Positions 7,847-17,513 of a stretch of 64,000 nucleotides of DNA are shown in pieces. Position numbers and translations under genes: made by a program. Positions within the stretch are counted from its first letter, which is position 1; the number at the start of each line of letters is the position of its first letter. Source of the stretch: Arthrobacter russicus (GTDB lineage Bacteria; Actinomycetota; Actinomycetes; Actinomycetales; Micrococcaceae); the NCBI RefSeq assembly GCF_031454135.1, contig NZ_JAVDQF010000001.1, forward strand, positions 2,480,001 through 2,544,000, read 5' to 3'. The notes beneath the pieces are model-generated. The model was given only the letters and a program-made list of their open reading frames with translations. It was not told the origin of the DNA and did no database searches.

Positions 7847-7918
7847 GTCCCACTGAGTTCGCCAACTGAGTGGGACAAACCCGTTCTGTCCCAGTCACGC
7901 GGTCGACTCAGTGGGACC
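7847..7918 (-). repeat. Palindromic repeat family R1, copy 1 (inverted)
   Basis: The 72-bp element has perfect 13-bp terminal inverted repeats, GGTCCCACTGAGT and its complement, and an internal pair of TGGGAC/GTCCCA arms. Read on the minus strand it aligns with the copies at 38725 and 39718, including the core GGGACAGAACGGGT. It lies between the SDR operon and the dnaK promoter. Confidence 0.8.
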
Positions 7919-7961
7919 ACGCCGCAGCGCGATCGATGGTCGCCGCACAGCTTTTTCCAAA

Positions 7962-8035
7962 GTTGAGCACAGATGGCTCAACTTAGACTTGACATTGGTC
8001 GACTCAAGCGTAAAGTTGATATTAGAACACTCAAC
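7962..8035 (+). promoter_or_regulatory. dnaK promoter with three HAIR (HspR) operators
   Basis: HAIR elements follow CTTGAGT-N7-ACTCAAG. Three occur in a row: 7962-7982 (GTTGAGC/GCTCAAC), 7988-8008 (CTTGACA/ACTCAAG) and 8015-8035 (GTTGATA/ACTCAAC), each with exactly seven spacer bases. A perfect -35 TTGACA (7989-7994) is embedded in the middle HAIR, and TAAAGT (8011-8016) is a reasonable -10 with 16-bp spacing. HspR bound here would block the promoter until heat stress. Confidence 0.9.
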
Positions 8036-8041
8036 TTGTAA

Positions 8042-9928
<1,887 letters not shown>

Positions 9929-9930
9929 TC

Positions 9931-10527
9931 ATGTCCGACCAGAGCCAATCTGATCAGGGCCGCAACCCCGAAAAAGACGAAACCGACGTGGACCCGGCAA
10001 CGGGTCCCGCCGGGGACGTTCCGGAGGAGCAGGATCCTTTGGCGCAAGTCGAAGACATCCTGAACAATGCCGAGGTGCCCGCCGACGAGTCGGTGGCCCA
10101 GGGCGCCGGGCAGGTGGATGCCGCAGAGCTCAAGAACGATCTGCTGCGCTTGCAGGCCGAATACGTGAACTACCGCAAACGCGTCGAGCGGGACCGGGCG
10201 GTCGCGGGGGAGAGCGCCGTGATCGGCGTGCTGAACTCGCTGCTGCCGGTGCTCGACGACGTCGATGCGGCCCGCACGCATGGCGATCTGACCGAGGGCC
10301 CGTTCGCCGCGATCGCAGCCAAGCTCGAAGCTGCGCTGAAGACCTATGGTCTGGAGCGCATCGACGAAATCGGCGTCGAGTTTGATCCGAACGTGCACGA
10401 AGCGCTCATCCAGCAACCCAGCGCCGAGGTCCAGACCGACTCGGTCAGCCAGGTGCTGCGCTCCGGTTACCGCAAGGGCGAGCGGGTCTTGCGCGCCGCC
10501 CAGGTGATCGTTGCGGTCCCGGAATAA
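9931..10527 (+). CDS. grpE: Nucleotide exchange factor GrpE
   Basis: GrpE releases ADP from DnaK. The 198-residue protein has an acidic, low-complexity N-terminal third, a coiled-coil helix around LKNDLLRLQAEYVNYRKRVE and the conserved C-terminal beta domain (GVEFDPNVHEALIQQP, VLRSGY-KGERVLRAAQV). The start codon lies two bases after the dnaK stop, so translation is coupled. Between it and dnaJ sits a 60-bp hairpin element that is unusual inside an operon. Confidence 0.96.
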   Translation: MSDQSQSDQGRNPEKDETDVDPATGPAGDVPEEQDPLAQVEDILNNAEVPADESVAQGAGQVDAAELKNDLLRLQAEYVNYRKRVERDRAVAGESAVIGVLNSLLPVLDDVDAARTHGDLTEGPFAAIAAKLEAALKTYGLERIDEIGVEFDPNVHEALIQQPSAEVQTDSVSQVLRSGYRKGERVLRAAQVIVAVPE

Positions 10528-10532
10528 TTCGC

Positions 10533-10593
10533 ATCGAGTGGCCAGATCTGCAGGTTTCAACCAAGTTTTAGCCTGCAGATCTGGCCGCTCGAT
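10533..10593. repeat. Palindromic repeat family R2, copy 1, inside the dnaK operon
   Basis: 22-bp arms containing GGCCAGATCTGCAGG (left arm 10533-10554, right arm 10572-10593, one mismatch) close a 17-nt loop. The other copy, at 55541-55601, shares the arm core CGAGCGGCCAGATCTGCA. There is no T-run, so this is probably not a simple terminator. It could stabilise the upstream mRNA end or reduce expression of dnaJ relative to dnaK. Confidence 0.75.
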
Positions 10594-10622
10594 AGTCTTC
10601 AATAGAAACGAAAGGAGATACC

Positions 10623-11591
10623 TTGGCTAGTCAAGACTGGGTCGATAAGGACTTCTATGCAATCCTCGGTGTCTCCAAGGACGCCTCGGATGCGGACATC
10701 AAGAAGACCTATCGCAAGATGGCCCGCAAATACCACCCGGACCAGAACCAGGGCGATGCCGCCGCGGAGAAGAAGTTCAAAGACATCTCCGAGGCCTATT
10801 CGGTGCTTTCCAGCGCCGAGGACCGGGAACAATACGACGCGATCCGCGCCATGGGCTCAGGCGCCCGATTCAGTGCCGGAGGCGCCGGTGGGCAAAGCGG
10901 CGCCGGCTTCGACGATATGTTCGGCGGCCTGTTCAACAACGCGCGCGGCGGCTCCCGCAGCCGCGGCTACGATGCTTCCGGATTGCCCCCGGAGTTCGCC
11001 GATATTTTCGGCGGCGCCTACCAGGGCTACCAGCAGCCGCGCCCGACCAAAGGGGCGGACCGTACCGCGAAAACCACGATTTCCTTCGCCGGATCGATCA
11101 ACGGCACCACGATCGGCCTCCGCGAGCCGGACGGCGAAGTGATCGAGGTCCGCATTCCGGTCGGGATCAAAGACGGACAAAAGGTCCGGGTCCGTGGCAA
11201 AGGGCAGCCCGGAGCCGCCGGTTCCGGCGATCTGATGGTCGAAGTGCAGGTCACGCCGCACGATTTCTTCGTCCGGGACGGCAACAACATCCGGATCCAC
11301 GTGCCGGTCAGCTTCCCGGAGGCTGCCTTGGGTGCGACCATTTCGGTGCCGACGCTCGACGGCGAATCGGTCAAGGTCCGGGTGCCCGCCGGCACCCCGT
11401 CCGGCCGCACGCTGCGGGTGAAGGGCAAAGGCGTGAAGACCTCGAAGGCCACCGGTGATCTGCTGGTGACCATCGATGTGGCGGTGCCGCAGAAACTGAA
11501 CAAAGAAGCCGAGCAAGCGGTCAAGGAGTTCGAAGCCGCGACCTCGGGGGAGAATCCCCGGGCCGATCTTGCCGGGAAGGCCAGGCTTTAG
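10623..11591 (+). CDS. dnaJ: DnaJ-type co-chaperone lacking the zinc finger
   Basis: This 322-residue J-protein stimulates DnaK ATP hydrolysis and delivers substrates. The J domain (about residues 8-76) has the HPD signature in KYHPDQN. A Gly/Phe-rich linker follows (about 77-140), and the protein then passes directly into the C-terminal substrate-binding domains. No CxxCxGxG repeats exist, so it is a class II (CbpA-like) DnaJ even though it occupies the dnaK-operon position. The start is TTG at 10623, supported by AAAGGAG at the right distance and by conserved N-terminal residues. hspR follows three bases after its stop. Confidence 0.93.
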   Translation: MASQDWVDKDFYAILGVSKDASDADIKKTYRKMARKYHPDQNQGDAAAEKKFKDISEAYSVLSSAEDREQYDAIRAMGSGARFSAGGAGGQSGAGFDDMFGGLFNNARGGSRSRGYDASGLPPEFADIFGGAYQGYQQPRPTKGADRTAKTTISFAGSINGTTIGLREPDGEVIEVRIPVGIKDGQKVRVRGKGQPGAAGSGDLMVEVQVTPHDFFVRDGNNIRIHVPVSFPEAALGATISVPTLDGESVKVRVPAGTPSGRTLRVKGKGVKTSKATGDLLVTIDVAVPQKLNKEAEQAVKEFEAATSGENPRADLAGKARL

Positions 11592-11594
11592 CCG

Positions 11595-12020
11595 ATGATT
11601 TCCCAAGACCACGCTCCGTTGTACGTCATTTCGGTCGCCGCCGAACTGGCCGAGATGCATCCGCAGACCTTGCGCCAGTACGACCGTTTGGGTCTGGTTT
11701 CACCGAGCCGGGCGCCGGGCCGTTCCCGCCGCTATTCGCCTTACGACGTCGATATGCTGCGGGAAATCCAGCGGCTCTCCCATGCCGGTGTTTCGCTCGA
11801 GGGGATCAAGCGGATCATGCAGTTGGAAAACCAGGTGGCGGCCTTGCAGGCCAAGGTCAAGGAGCTCGGCGACCAGCTGGCCCAGCAGGGCAATGCCCAA
11901 CGGGTGTTCGCTGCTGGTTCGACCGGTGATGTGGAGAGCCTGCTCCGCGGCCAGCGGCCGCGGGCGCGGAGCCAGGCCATGGTGATCTGGCGCCCGGTCC
12001 CGCCCATCCACCACGACTGA
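11595..12020 (+). CDS. hspR: Heat-shock repressor HspR
   Basis: HspR is a MerR-type autorepressor that binds HAIR sites, with DnaK as co-repressor in the actinobacterial model. The 141-residue protein has the MerR helix-turn-helix (VISVAAELAEMHPQTLRQYDRLGLVSPSR, residues about 11-39) and a dimerisation helix (IKRIMQLENQVAALQAKVKELGDQL). Being last in the operon it regulates, it closes a negative feedback loop; HAIR sites are seen both here and at clpB. A strong palindromic terminator follows immediately. Confidence 0.96.
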   Translation: MISQDHAPLYVISVAAELAEMHPQTLRQYDRLGLVSPSRAPGRSRRYSPYDVDMLREIQRLSHAGVSLEGIKRIMQLENQVAALQAKVKELGDQLAQQGNAQRVFAAGSTGDVESLLRGQRPRARSQAMVIWRPVPPIHHD

Positions 12021-12038
12021 GCCCTGTGGAGATCAAGC

Positions 12039-12076
12039 CCTTGCGGCCCGTACTGAATTCAGTACGGGCCGCAAGG
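12039..12076. terminator. 38-bp perfect palindrome ending the dnaK operon
   Basis: 19-bp arms (CCTTGCGGCCCGTACTGAA and its complement) meet without a loop and are followed by TTTT on the plus strand. The palindrome sits between convergent hspR and the minus-strand membrane gene, so it probably terminates both. Confidence 0.85.
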
Positions 12077-12101
12077 TTTTAACGGTGTTCGGTCAGGCGG
12101 T

Positions 12102-13235
12102 TCAGCTGATCGCGGCATGCGCGCGGCGGTGCCCGGGCGCTGGCTGATCAGGCTCGGCGGCCGGGGGCTGATCGTGCTGTGGAATTCCGGATTGGTCCCG
12201 GAAATGGCCGACCATGGTCAAAACCAACCCGGCAACCAGCCAGCCGGCCAAGACCAGCCATTGGAACGCGGTGTTCGCGCTCGGGAAATAGGACAGATCC
12301 CGCAACAGCGTTCCGGAGGCTCCGGGCACGAACCATTGGCCGATCTCGCCCCAGGGTCCGGGCAGGAATTCTTTGGGCTGGGTGAGTGAGGAGAGCGGGT
12401 TGCCGATGAACATGGTCAGCACCGAGCCGACCGCGATCCCGGCGCGGCCGATGAAGGCATTCAGCCCGACGATCGCGGCCGCGGTTGCGCCGACTGCCAG
12501 GAAAATCGCGGCAGCATTGACCAGGAAATCGCCCTGCAGGATGTGCAGCCAGCCTTGCATGATGGTGGTCAGGCCCAGGCCGCCCAAAACACCATAGCCG
12601 GCGACCGCGGCAAGCCTGCGCCAGGTTCCGGTGACCAGCAGCGAGATCAGCACGCCGCCGACGATTCCACCCATGGCCAGGGGCAGGCCCGCGACGGCCA
12701 GCCCGGTGCCGCGAGGGTCATCGGTGGAAAGCGGTACGACGTCGGTGATCTTGACTGTCGGAATCGCTGCCGCGGGCGCCCCGGCGGCCGGCGCCCCTTG
12801 GGCCAGGGCCTGTTGCAAGCCGGTGATGGCTTGTTGCTGGATCTGCGACTGCAGTTGGGTGCCCAATTGGGTCAACAGCTGCGCCGAGATCGGGCTGGCA
12901 GCACTGGAAACCAGGATTTCAGGCTGGGCGCCGAGGATGACCGCGCCGTAGATCTCGCGGTTTTCGATCTGCGCTTTGGCATCGTCCCGGCCATTGGCGG
13001 AGCGGATGTCCAGGGCTCCTTCAGGCGCTTTCTGGGCGAGCTGGGCGATTTGCTCGGAGCTGCCGAGCACCGCGATCGGCAGCTGTTGGACCTTTGTGGT
13101 GACGCTGGGCCAGGCGAAAGCCAACAGCACGATGCAGACGGCCAGGGCCGCGAGCAAAGCGGTGCGGGCTACTACGGGCCACGGGGTGTGCGGATTGTGC
13201 AAGCCGTCCTTGATCGGGCTGGGCTGGTTGGACAT
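12102..13235 (-). CDS. Membrane protein, YhgE/Pip or SNG1-like
   Basis: This 377-residue protein has one N-terminal membrane helix (about 25-46), a large extracytoplasmic domain with the segment IENREIYGAVILGAQPEILVSSAASP, and about five C-terminal helices, followed by a Pro/His-rich tail. This layout matches YhgE/Pip-like and SNG1-like (DUF3533) proteins, which are often annotated as ABC-2 permeases. No ATP-binding partner gene is present, so a true ABC transporter is doubtful. It is transcribed divergently from the tetR gene at 13339 across two matching operators and is almost certainly that regulator's target, possibly for efflux or detergent/drug tolerance. Confidence 0.75.
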   Translation of the reverse strand: MSNQPSPIKDGLHNPHTPWPVVARTALLAALAVCIVLLAFAWPSVTTKVQQLPIAVLGSSEQIAQLAQKAPEGALDIRSANGRDDAKAQIENREIYGAVILGAQPEILVSSAASPISAQLLTQLGTQLQSQIQQQAITGLQQALAQGAPAAGAPAAAIPTVKITDVVPLSTDDPRGTGLAVAGLPLAMGGIVGGVLISLLVTGTWRRLAAVAGYGVLGGLGLTTIMQGWLHILQGDFLVNAAAIFLAVGATAAAIVGLNAFIGRAGIAVGSVLTMFIGNPLSSLTQPKEFLPGPWGEIGQWFVPGASGTLLRDLSYFPSANTAFQWLVLAGWLVAGLVLTMVGHFRDQSGIPQHDQPPAAEPDQPAPGHRRAHAAIS

Positions 13236-13261
13236 TGCGGTTCCTTAGGCGGAGAGGTTAA

Positions 13262-13330
13262 AACGAATGTTCGTTCTCTATTATGGAGCGTGTCGCCCTA
13301 ATGTCAAAACGAACGTTCGTTTTTGATAAT
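13262..13330. promoter_or_regulatory. Twin TetR operators in the divergent promoter
   Basis: AACGAATGTTCGTT (13262-13275, near-perfect) and AAAACGAACGTTCGTTTT (13306-13323, perfect 18-bp palindrome) have centres about 46 bp apart. Each faces one of the divergent genes. A -10-like GATAAT (13325-13330) directly follows the second site and lies eight bases before the tetR ATG, so tetR is probably leaderless and autoregulated. Confidence 0.8.
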
Positions 13331-13338
13331 ATGAAACC

Positions 13339-13932
13339 ATGCCGAAAGTGACTGAAGCGCATCGGGAGCAGATGCGGAAGCGGATTCAAGACGCGGCCTT
13401 GGCCTGTTTCGCCCGAAAAGGCTTCTCCGCGACCTCGATGGCGGACATCGTCGCCGAGTCGGAACTGTCGGCGGGCGCGATCTATGGCTACTACCGGGGC
13501 AAGGACGAACTCACTGCGGATGCCGCCCGGGCCATGTTGCAGGAACGGATCGGAGCGATGCTCGAGCTGGCTCAGGGGGTTGAGATACCGCCGCCGAGCG
13601 AGGCGGTCGCCAGGTTCCTGCGCAGCATGCCCGAAGTGGCCAAAACCGGGCTGGCGCTCCAGGTTTGGGGTGAAGCAGTGCAGACGGACGCGATTCGCTC
13701 CGTTGCCGCGGCTGCAGTCCAGGAACTCACCGGGCAAATGGCGGAATACCTGCGCCAGTGGTTCCGCCGCGGGCGGGGATTGGACGATTCGGCGGCCGAG
13801 GACCGGGCCCGGCTCTTGGCGCCGGCCGTCGTCGGACTCTGCCAGGGATACATCGTGCGTCGCTCCATGGCGAAGGACGAGTCTGCAGAATCCTATTTCG
13901 CCGCAGTTGCGGCATTGCTGGAAGGGCTCTGA
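13339..13932 (+). CDS. TetR-family repressor
   Basis: This 197-residue regulator has its helix-turn-helix in ALACFARKGFSATSMADIVAESELSAGAIYGYYRGKDEL (about residues 21-60) and a helical effector domain. It is divergent from the SNG1-like membrane protein, and the intergenic region holds two palindromes of the same design. Repression of both genes with release by an unknown ligand is the simplest model. No ribosome site precedes the ATG at 13339. A possible alternative ATG at 13331 is out of frame. Confidence 0.92.
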   Translation: MPKVTEAHREQMRKRIQDAALACFARKGFSATSMADIVAESELSAGAIYGYYRGKDELTADAARAMLQERIGAMLELAQGVEIPPPSEAVARFLRSMPEVAKTGLALQVWGEAVQTDAIRSVAAAAVQELTGQMAEYLRQWFRRGRGLDDSAAEDRARLLAPAVVGLCQGYIVRRSMAKDESAESYFAAVAALLEGL

Positions 13933-13941
13933 TCCGAAAAG

Positions 13942-14008
13942 GTTAGCCGCCCGGCTTTGCGATAGCGGTTTGACGGATATCCGACTATCGCAAAGCCAAG
14001 CGGCTAAC
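13942..14008. repeat. Long hairpin between convergent genes
   Basis: 24-bp arms (GTTAGCCGCCCGGCTTTGCG at the outer left; two mismatches overall) at 13942-13965 and 13985-14008 enclose 19 bp. It separates tetR and the trypsin-like gene, which converge here. Probably a bidirectional terminator or a repeat of the palindromic class; no second copy is seen in this window. Confidence 0.6.
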
Positions 14009-14037
14009 TGGAATCGAGATTGCCAGGTACTACTTGA

Positions 14038-14829
14038 CTACTTGGCGAGTTGGGCGTTGATCGAATCCACGTAGCTGGTCACCCGGGTGTAAACGCCATA
14101 AGCGTTCTTGCCGGCGCAACCATAGCCCCAGGAAACCACGCCGACCAGCCGGCCGTTGATCACCAACGGACCGCCGGAGTCGGCTTGGCAGGAATCCTTG
14201 CCGCCCTGGGCGAATCCGGCACAGACCATCGAGTCGTTGTAGTAGGTTCCTTTCGAGCTGCCCTGCGGGTAGGCCGATGCGCAAGCCGAGTCACTCGTGA
14301 TCGGCACATCGACCTTGCGCAGCTTGCTCTGGTAGTTGGAGGAGCCGCTCGCGGTGGTGCCCCAGCCGAGGACCGTGGCATTGGTGCCGGCGGCATAGAC
14401 TGCGGGATTGGTCTCCAGAGTTGCCACTGGTCCGGAGAAGTTCGTGTTGAGGGTCAGGACCGCGTAATCGTTCTCGAAGGTGCTGCCGTTGTAGTTGGGC
14501 GCCATCCAGATGCTCTTCACCGTTGAAGAGTTCGGGCCGCCCGTGCGGTTTGCGCTGCCGCCGTTGACGCTGAAGAAACCGGGAGTTTTGCCGTCAACGC
14601 AGTGCGCAGCAGTGAGCACCTTGTTCGCGGCCAGCAAGGTGCCTCCGCACCAGTTGCCGCCATTGGCTTGGTTGACCGCGACGATGGCGGGATAGTCGCT
14701 GATGCTGGCGGTGTCGCCGCCGACGATCCGCGGGCTCGGCGTGCTGGCCGCTCCGGCAGTGCTGGTGCCCGTGAAGACCAGGCCTAGGGCGATCATTCCA
14801 AAGAGTGCTGCTTTGACGCTCTTTCGCAT
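14038..14829 (-). CDS. Secreted trypsin-like serine protease (S1)
   Basis: The 263-residue precursor has a Sec signal peptide (MRKSVKAALFGMIALGLVF, cleavage near AGA-A at about 27) and a short propeptide ending in R34, before the mature start IVGG. The triad is His76 (TAAHC), Asp121 (ENDYAVL) and Ser218. Asp212 at the base of the S1 pocket predicts cleavage after Lys/Arg. The usual GDSGG is ADSGG here. Six cysteines can form the conserved disulfides. I start at 14829 rather than the ATG six bases upstream because AAGGA is then correctly spaced. It is a monocistronic secreted enzyme, probably nutritional or a virulence-type protease. Confidence 0.95.
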   Translation of the reverse strand: MRKSVKAALFGMIALGLVFTGTSTAGAASTPSPRIVGGDTASISDYPAIVAVNQANGGNWCGGTLLAANKVLTAAHCVDGKTPGFFSVNGGSANRTGGPNSSTVKSIWMAPNYNGSTFENDYAVLTLNTNFSGPVATLETNPAVYAAGTNATVLGWGTTASGSSNYQSKLRKVDVPITSDSACASAYPQGSSKGTYYNDSMVCAGFAQGGKDSCQADSGGPLVINGRLVGVVSWGYGCAGKNAYGVYTRVTSYVDSINAQLAK

Positions 14830-15073
14830 TGTCATCCTTATGTCGATGGGGTTCCGGGCCCATCTTGCGGATCGGCGGGTTGCCGACCACGGCGATGGGT
14901 TCCATCAACCATTGATGCGCAGACTGGATGCTTCCTGGGAATAGACCATTAACCGTCGGGGAATGGAATGAATTCGATGTTTCGCCGGTTTTCTGGTTGT
15001 TATAGGCAATCTTTTGGTTTTCTCGAACCCGATGCCGGAACAAATGCCCGGCGAAGGATTCGACCTGGGGAGC

Positions 15074-16081
15074 TCACCAGCTCAGAGTGTTGATCAGGCC
15101 CCGGTGGTCGCTGCCCGCCGGTGCCAGTACCGCAGCGTGGTTCACCGTCATTCCTTTGCTGAAGATGTGGTCTGGACGGGTGGCCGGAAACTGGGCCGGC
15201 CAGGTGAAGCCGAACCCGCCGTCGCTGGCGAGGTGCTCGGTCATCCCTTGCTGGAAGCCGGCCAGCACCCGGTCCGTGCTCGCGGCATTGAAATCGCCGA
15301 GCGCCAGCGTGCGTTCTGCCGGATCCTGTCCCATCCGCTGCTGCAAGTCCGCCAGCATGGCGTCCCGTCCGGCATATTCGCCCGGCCGGACCGAGGCCGC
15401 ATGCACCACATAGACGCTGATATTCCCGACCGGAGTCTGCACTGTGGCATGCAGGGCCCTGACCCAGCTCAATCCTTCGAGCTGCAGCGACTGCGATTCC
15501 AGGATCGGGAACTTGCTCAGCAGCGCCACGGAGCCGCCCTGGGCCTGGTACGGGTAGTCGGCGTCGAGATTGTCCGGCAGTCGTCCGGAGGGCAGTTCCT
15601 GCACCGCGATCAGGTCGGCGTTCTGCGCCAGCAGCGAGCTGCCGGTGCCGAGGACGGACCGGTTCGCCTGCAGATTCTGCGTGGCGACAACCAAGCTGTT
15701 TGCGGAAGCCGGAGCGGATGCCGGTTGCGGCAGGATGCCCGGGACGAAGATCAGGCACCAGGCGATCACCGGGACCAGCCAACTGGCCCAGGCGAGGATC
15801 GAGCGGGAACGGACCGCCGGAATCAGCAGCACCGCACTGAGCAAGCCGAGCCAGGGCAGGAAGCTCTCCAGTGCCATGCTGAGTCCGCCCGCACTGGGCA
15901 GATTTCGATGCCAGAGCAGCAGTGCGGCCAAGGCCAGGCTGAGCAGAATCGTCACGAAGGCGCTGAACGAGCGAATCCGTCGGCGGGCTTTCGGCGTGCC
16001 GGGCCGGGCTCCGGGTGCACTTCTGCCGCCCGACGAACCGTCGTCCAGGTAGAGCCGGGGCAGGGTTGCGGTATCCATCAA
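15074..16081 (-). CDS. Membrane-anchored EEP-family phosphatase/nuclease
   Basis: This 335-residue protein has about three N-terminal membrane helices (residues about 38-57, 68-85, 95-115) and an extracellular endonuclease/exonuclease/phosphatase domain. Domain markers are ATQNLQANR, the metal Glu in VQELP, GDFNA, RPDHIF and GSDHRGL at the C-terminus. Catalytic residues look complete. Relatives include secreted DNases, sphingomyelinase-like and inositol-phosphatase-like enzymes; the substrate cannot be told. It is transcribed alone, in the same direction as the protease but 240 bp away. Confidence 0.88.
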   Translation of the reverse strand: MMDTATLPRLYLDDGSSGGRSAPGARPGTPKARRRIRSFSAFVTILLSLALAALLLWHRNLPSAGGLSMALESFLPWLGLLSAVLLIPAVRSRSILAWASWLVPVIAWCLIFVPGILPQPASAPASANSLVVATQNLQANRSVLGTGSSLLAQNADLIAVQELPSGRLPDNLDADYPYQAQGGSVALLSKFPILESQSLQLEGLSWVRALHATVQTPVGNISVYVVHAASVRPGEYAGRDAMLADLQQRMGQDPAERTLALGDFNAASTDRVLAGFQQGMTEHLASDGGFGFTWPAQFPATRPDHIFSKGMTVNHAAVLAPAGSDHRGLINTLSW

Positions 16082-16357
16082 TTCACCATCTCCGCCGAAT
16101 CTGTGCGGTCACTGTGCGGCTTGTAACCGCAGTCGCCGGCTTTGTTGCATACCCCGCGTCTGGCCGCGGAATCACGCCGGGCTCATACCGCAGGAGGATT
16201 TTCCGAAAGTCCGGTTCCCGGTGCGGCGGACCTGCACCGAATGTGTTCCGGAGATTCGCCCAACGTTCACCCGCAAATCATGGCCGAAGCCGAAACCGCT
16301 GAGTACCTTCGACAGTGTCAGGCAAGCCAGCATCTTCCACCCGAGTGAGGATCCAGC

Positions 16358-17308
16358 ATGAGCAGCGTTCAGACCAAGCCCATTTTGTCCGAAGAAAGCC
16401 TTGCGGCCGGAAACGACGACGTCGTCGACGCGAACGTCAGCATCGTCAATGCGCTGTTCGACGGGTATCTCACCGATGCCGAAATCGCCGCCGATGCACT
16501 GCGCAGCTACTACGCGGATTTCTATTTGACCCAAGTGCTCGAGGGCGGGTTCGAGCAATTCATCTTCACCTCGGATCTGGACGAGGATCTGCTCGGTTAC
16601 CTCCGCGAAGGGTTGACCGCGATGGGGGCCACGGAGCATCTGGCACTGCTCGAAAAGGGTCTGGCCGAATTCGCCGCGCTGCCCGAGGAAGAGCAGGATT
16701 TTTACCTCAACGGCTCGCTCGACGATGACGACGAAGATGACGATGACTACGACGATGAGGACGATGCGGCTCGCCTCGCCGACGAGGCGGCCGACGACGA
16801 ATCGGTTGACGATGATGACGACGACGAAGCGGACGGCGTCGAGGGGCCCTTCGACGACTTGGACGAGGAAATCGCGGTGCAGAATGAACACACCGACTTG
16901 ACCGAGCTGAACGGGGCGTGGCTGCGCGGCCTGGATCTCGAGGTGCTGCCGGAAGCCGACATCGACGCCGCCGTCGATGCGCTCAGCGCGGCCTTGCCGG
17001 ATCTGGCCGAACGGCAGGCCGCAGCGGCGGAGGCCGCACAGGCCCAAATGCCCGATTTCGAGATCATCATCCGCGAACTGTGCGATGTGGCCGGCTACGA
17101 GCTGCAGAACATCACGTTGGGCCAGCCGGACTTCGAGTACAACGGCGAAAGCGGATTCGCCTGGCACTTCAGCACCGACCACGGCGACTTCGTCATGGTC
17201 GAGGAAGAGACCGAAGCGTTCATGCTCGAACCCGCGACCGGCAAGGTGGTCGCGGCCGTGGAATTCGAGGAAATCGACGACGAGGAACTCGAAGACGCCT
17301 CGGTCTGA
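16358..17308 (+). CDS. DMP19/DUF4375-like protein with long acidic tract
   Basis: The 316-residue cytoplasmic protein has an N-terminal helical domain (about 28-118) with YYADFYLTQVLEGGFEQFIF, which fits the DMP19/DUF4375 family (the N-G-G-F-x-Q-F block). An extremely acidic stretch follows (about 122-170, mostly Asp/Glu, encoded by near-repetitive GAC/GAT/GAA codons). The C-terminal part (about 230-310) resembles a small alpha-beta domain, also acidic. Family members are poorly characterised, and some are suspected DNA mimics or immunity-like proteins. The acid tract fits DNA-mimicry or buffering, but no function can be assigned. The next genes encode a WXG-type protein and its small partner. 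Confidence 0.7.
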   Translation: MSSVQTKPILSEESLAAGNDDVVDANVSIVNALFDGYLTDAEIAADALRSYYADFYLTQVLEGGFEQFIFTSDLDEDLLGYLREGLTAMGATEHLALLEKGLAEFAALPEEEQDFYLNGSLDDDDEDDDDYDDEDDAARLADEAADDESVDDDDDDEADGVEGPFDDLDEEIAVQNEHTDLTELNGAWLRGLDLEVLPEADIDAAVDALSAALPDLAERQAAAAEAAQAQMPDFEIIIRELCDVAGYELQNITLGQPDFEYNGESGFAWHFSTDHGDFVMVEEETEAFMLEPATGKVVAAVEFEEIDDEELEDASV

Positions 17309-17325
17309 CTTCGGCGTCCGCCGCG

Positions 17326-17395
17326 ACGCCCGTCCGTCAGGGTTTCCGCGGGGAGGAACGTCTCTGCCCGCTGGATCCGGTGATTGGACGGGCGT
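17326..17395. repeat. Palindromic repeat family R3, copy 2
   Basis: A 70-bp element bounded by ACGCCCGTCC and GGACGGGCGT begins 18 bp after the stop of the DMP19-like gene. It shares terminal arms, length and internal words with 2849-2916, in particular GATTGGACGGGC at the right end. It may serve as a transcription end for the upstream gene. Confidence 0.55.
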
Positions 17396-17513
17396 GGCGG
17401 TAGCTTTGGTGGGTAGTTCTGCCCATGGTCATCCTGTGCTTGGTCTGTGTAGCTTAGAGCTTGAACCTAAGCTGCTTTGACGGTACGACGCCGTCGCGAC
17501 CAAGAGGACTCGG

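Noticed and set aside
16720-16870. Near-repetitive GAC/GAT units as a possible CRISPR-like or minisatellite array
   Set aside because: They encode the Asp/Glu tract of the DMP19-like protein in frame; there are no regular spacers.
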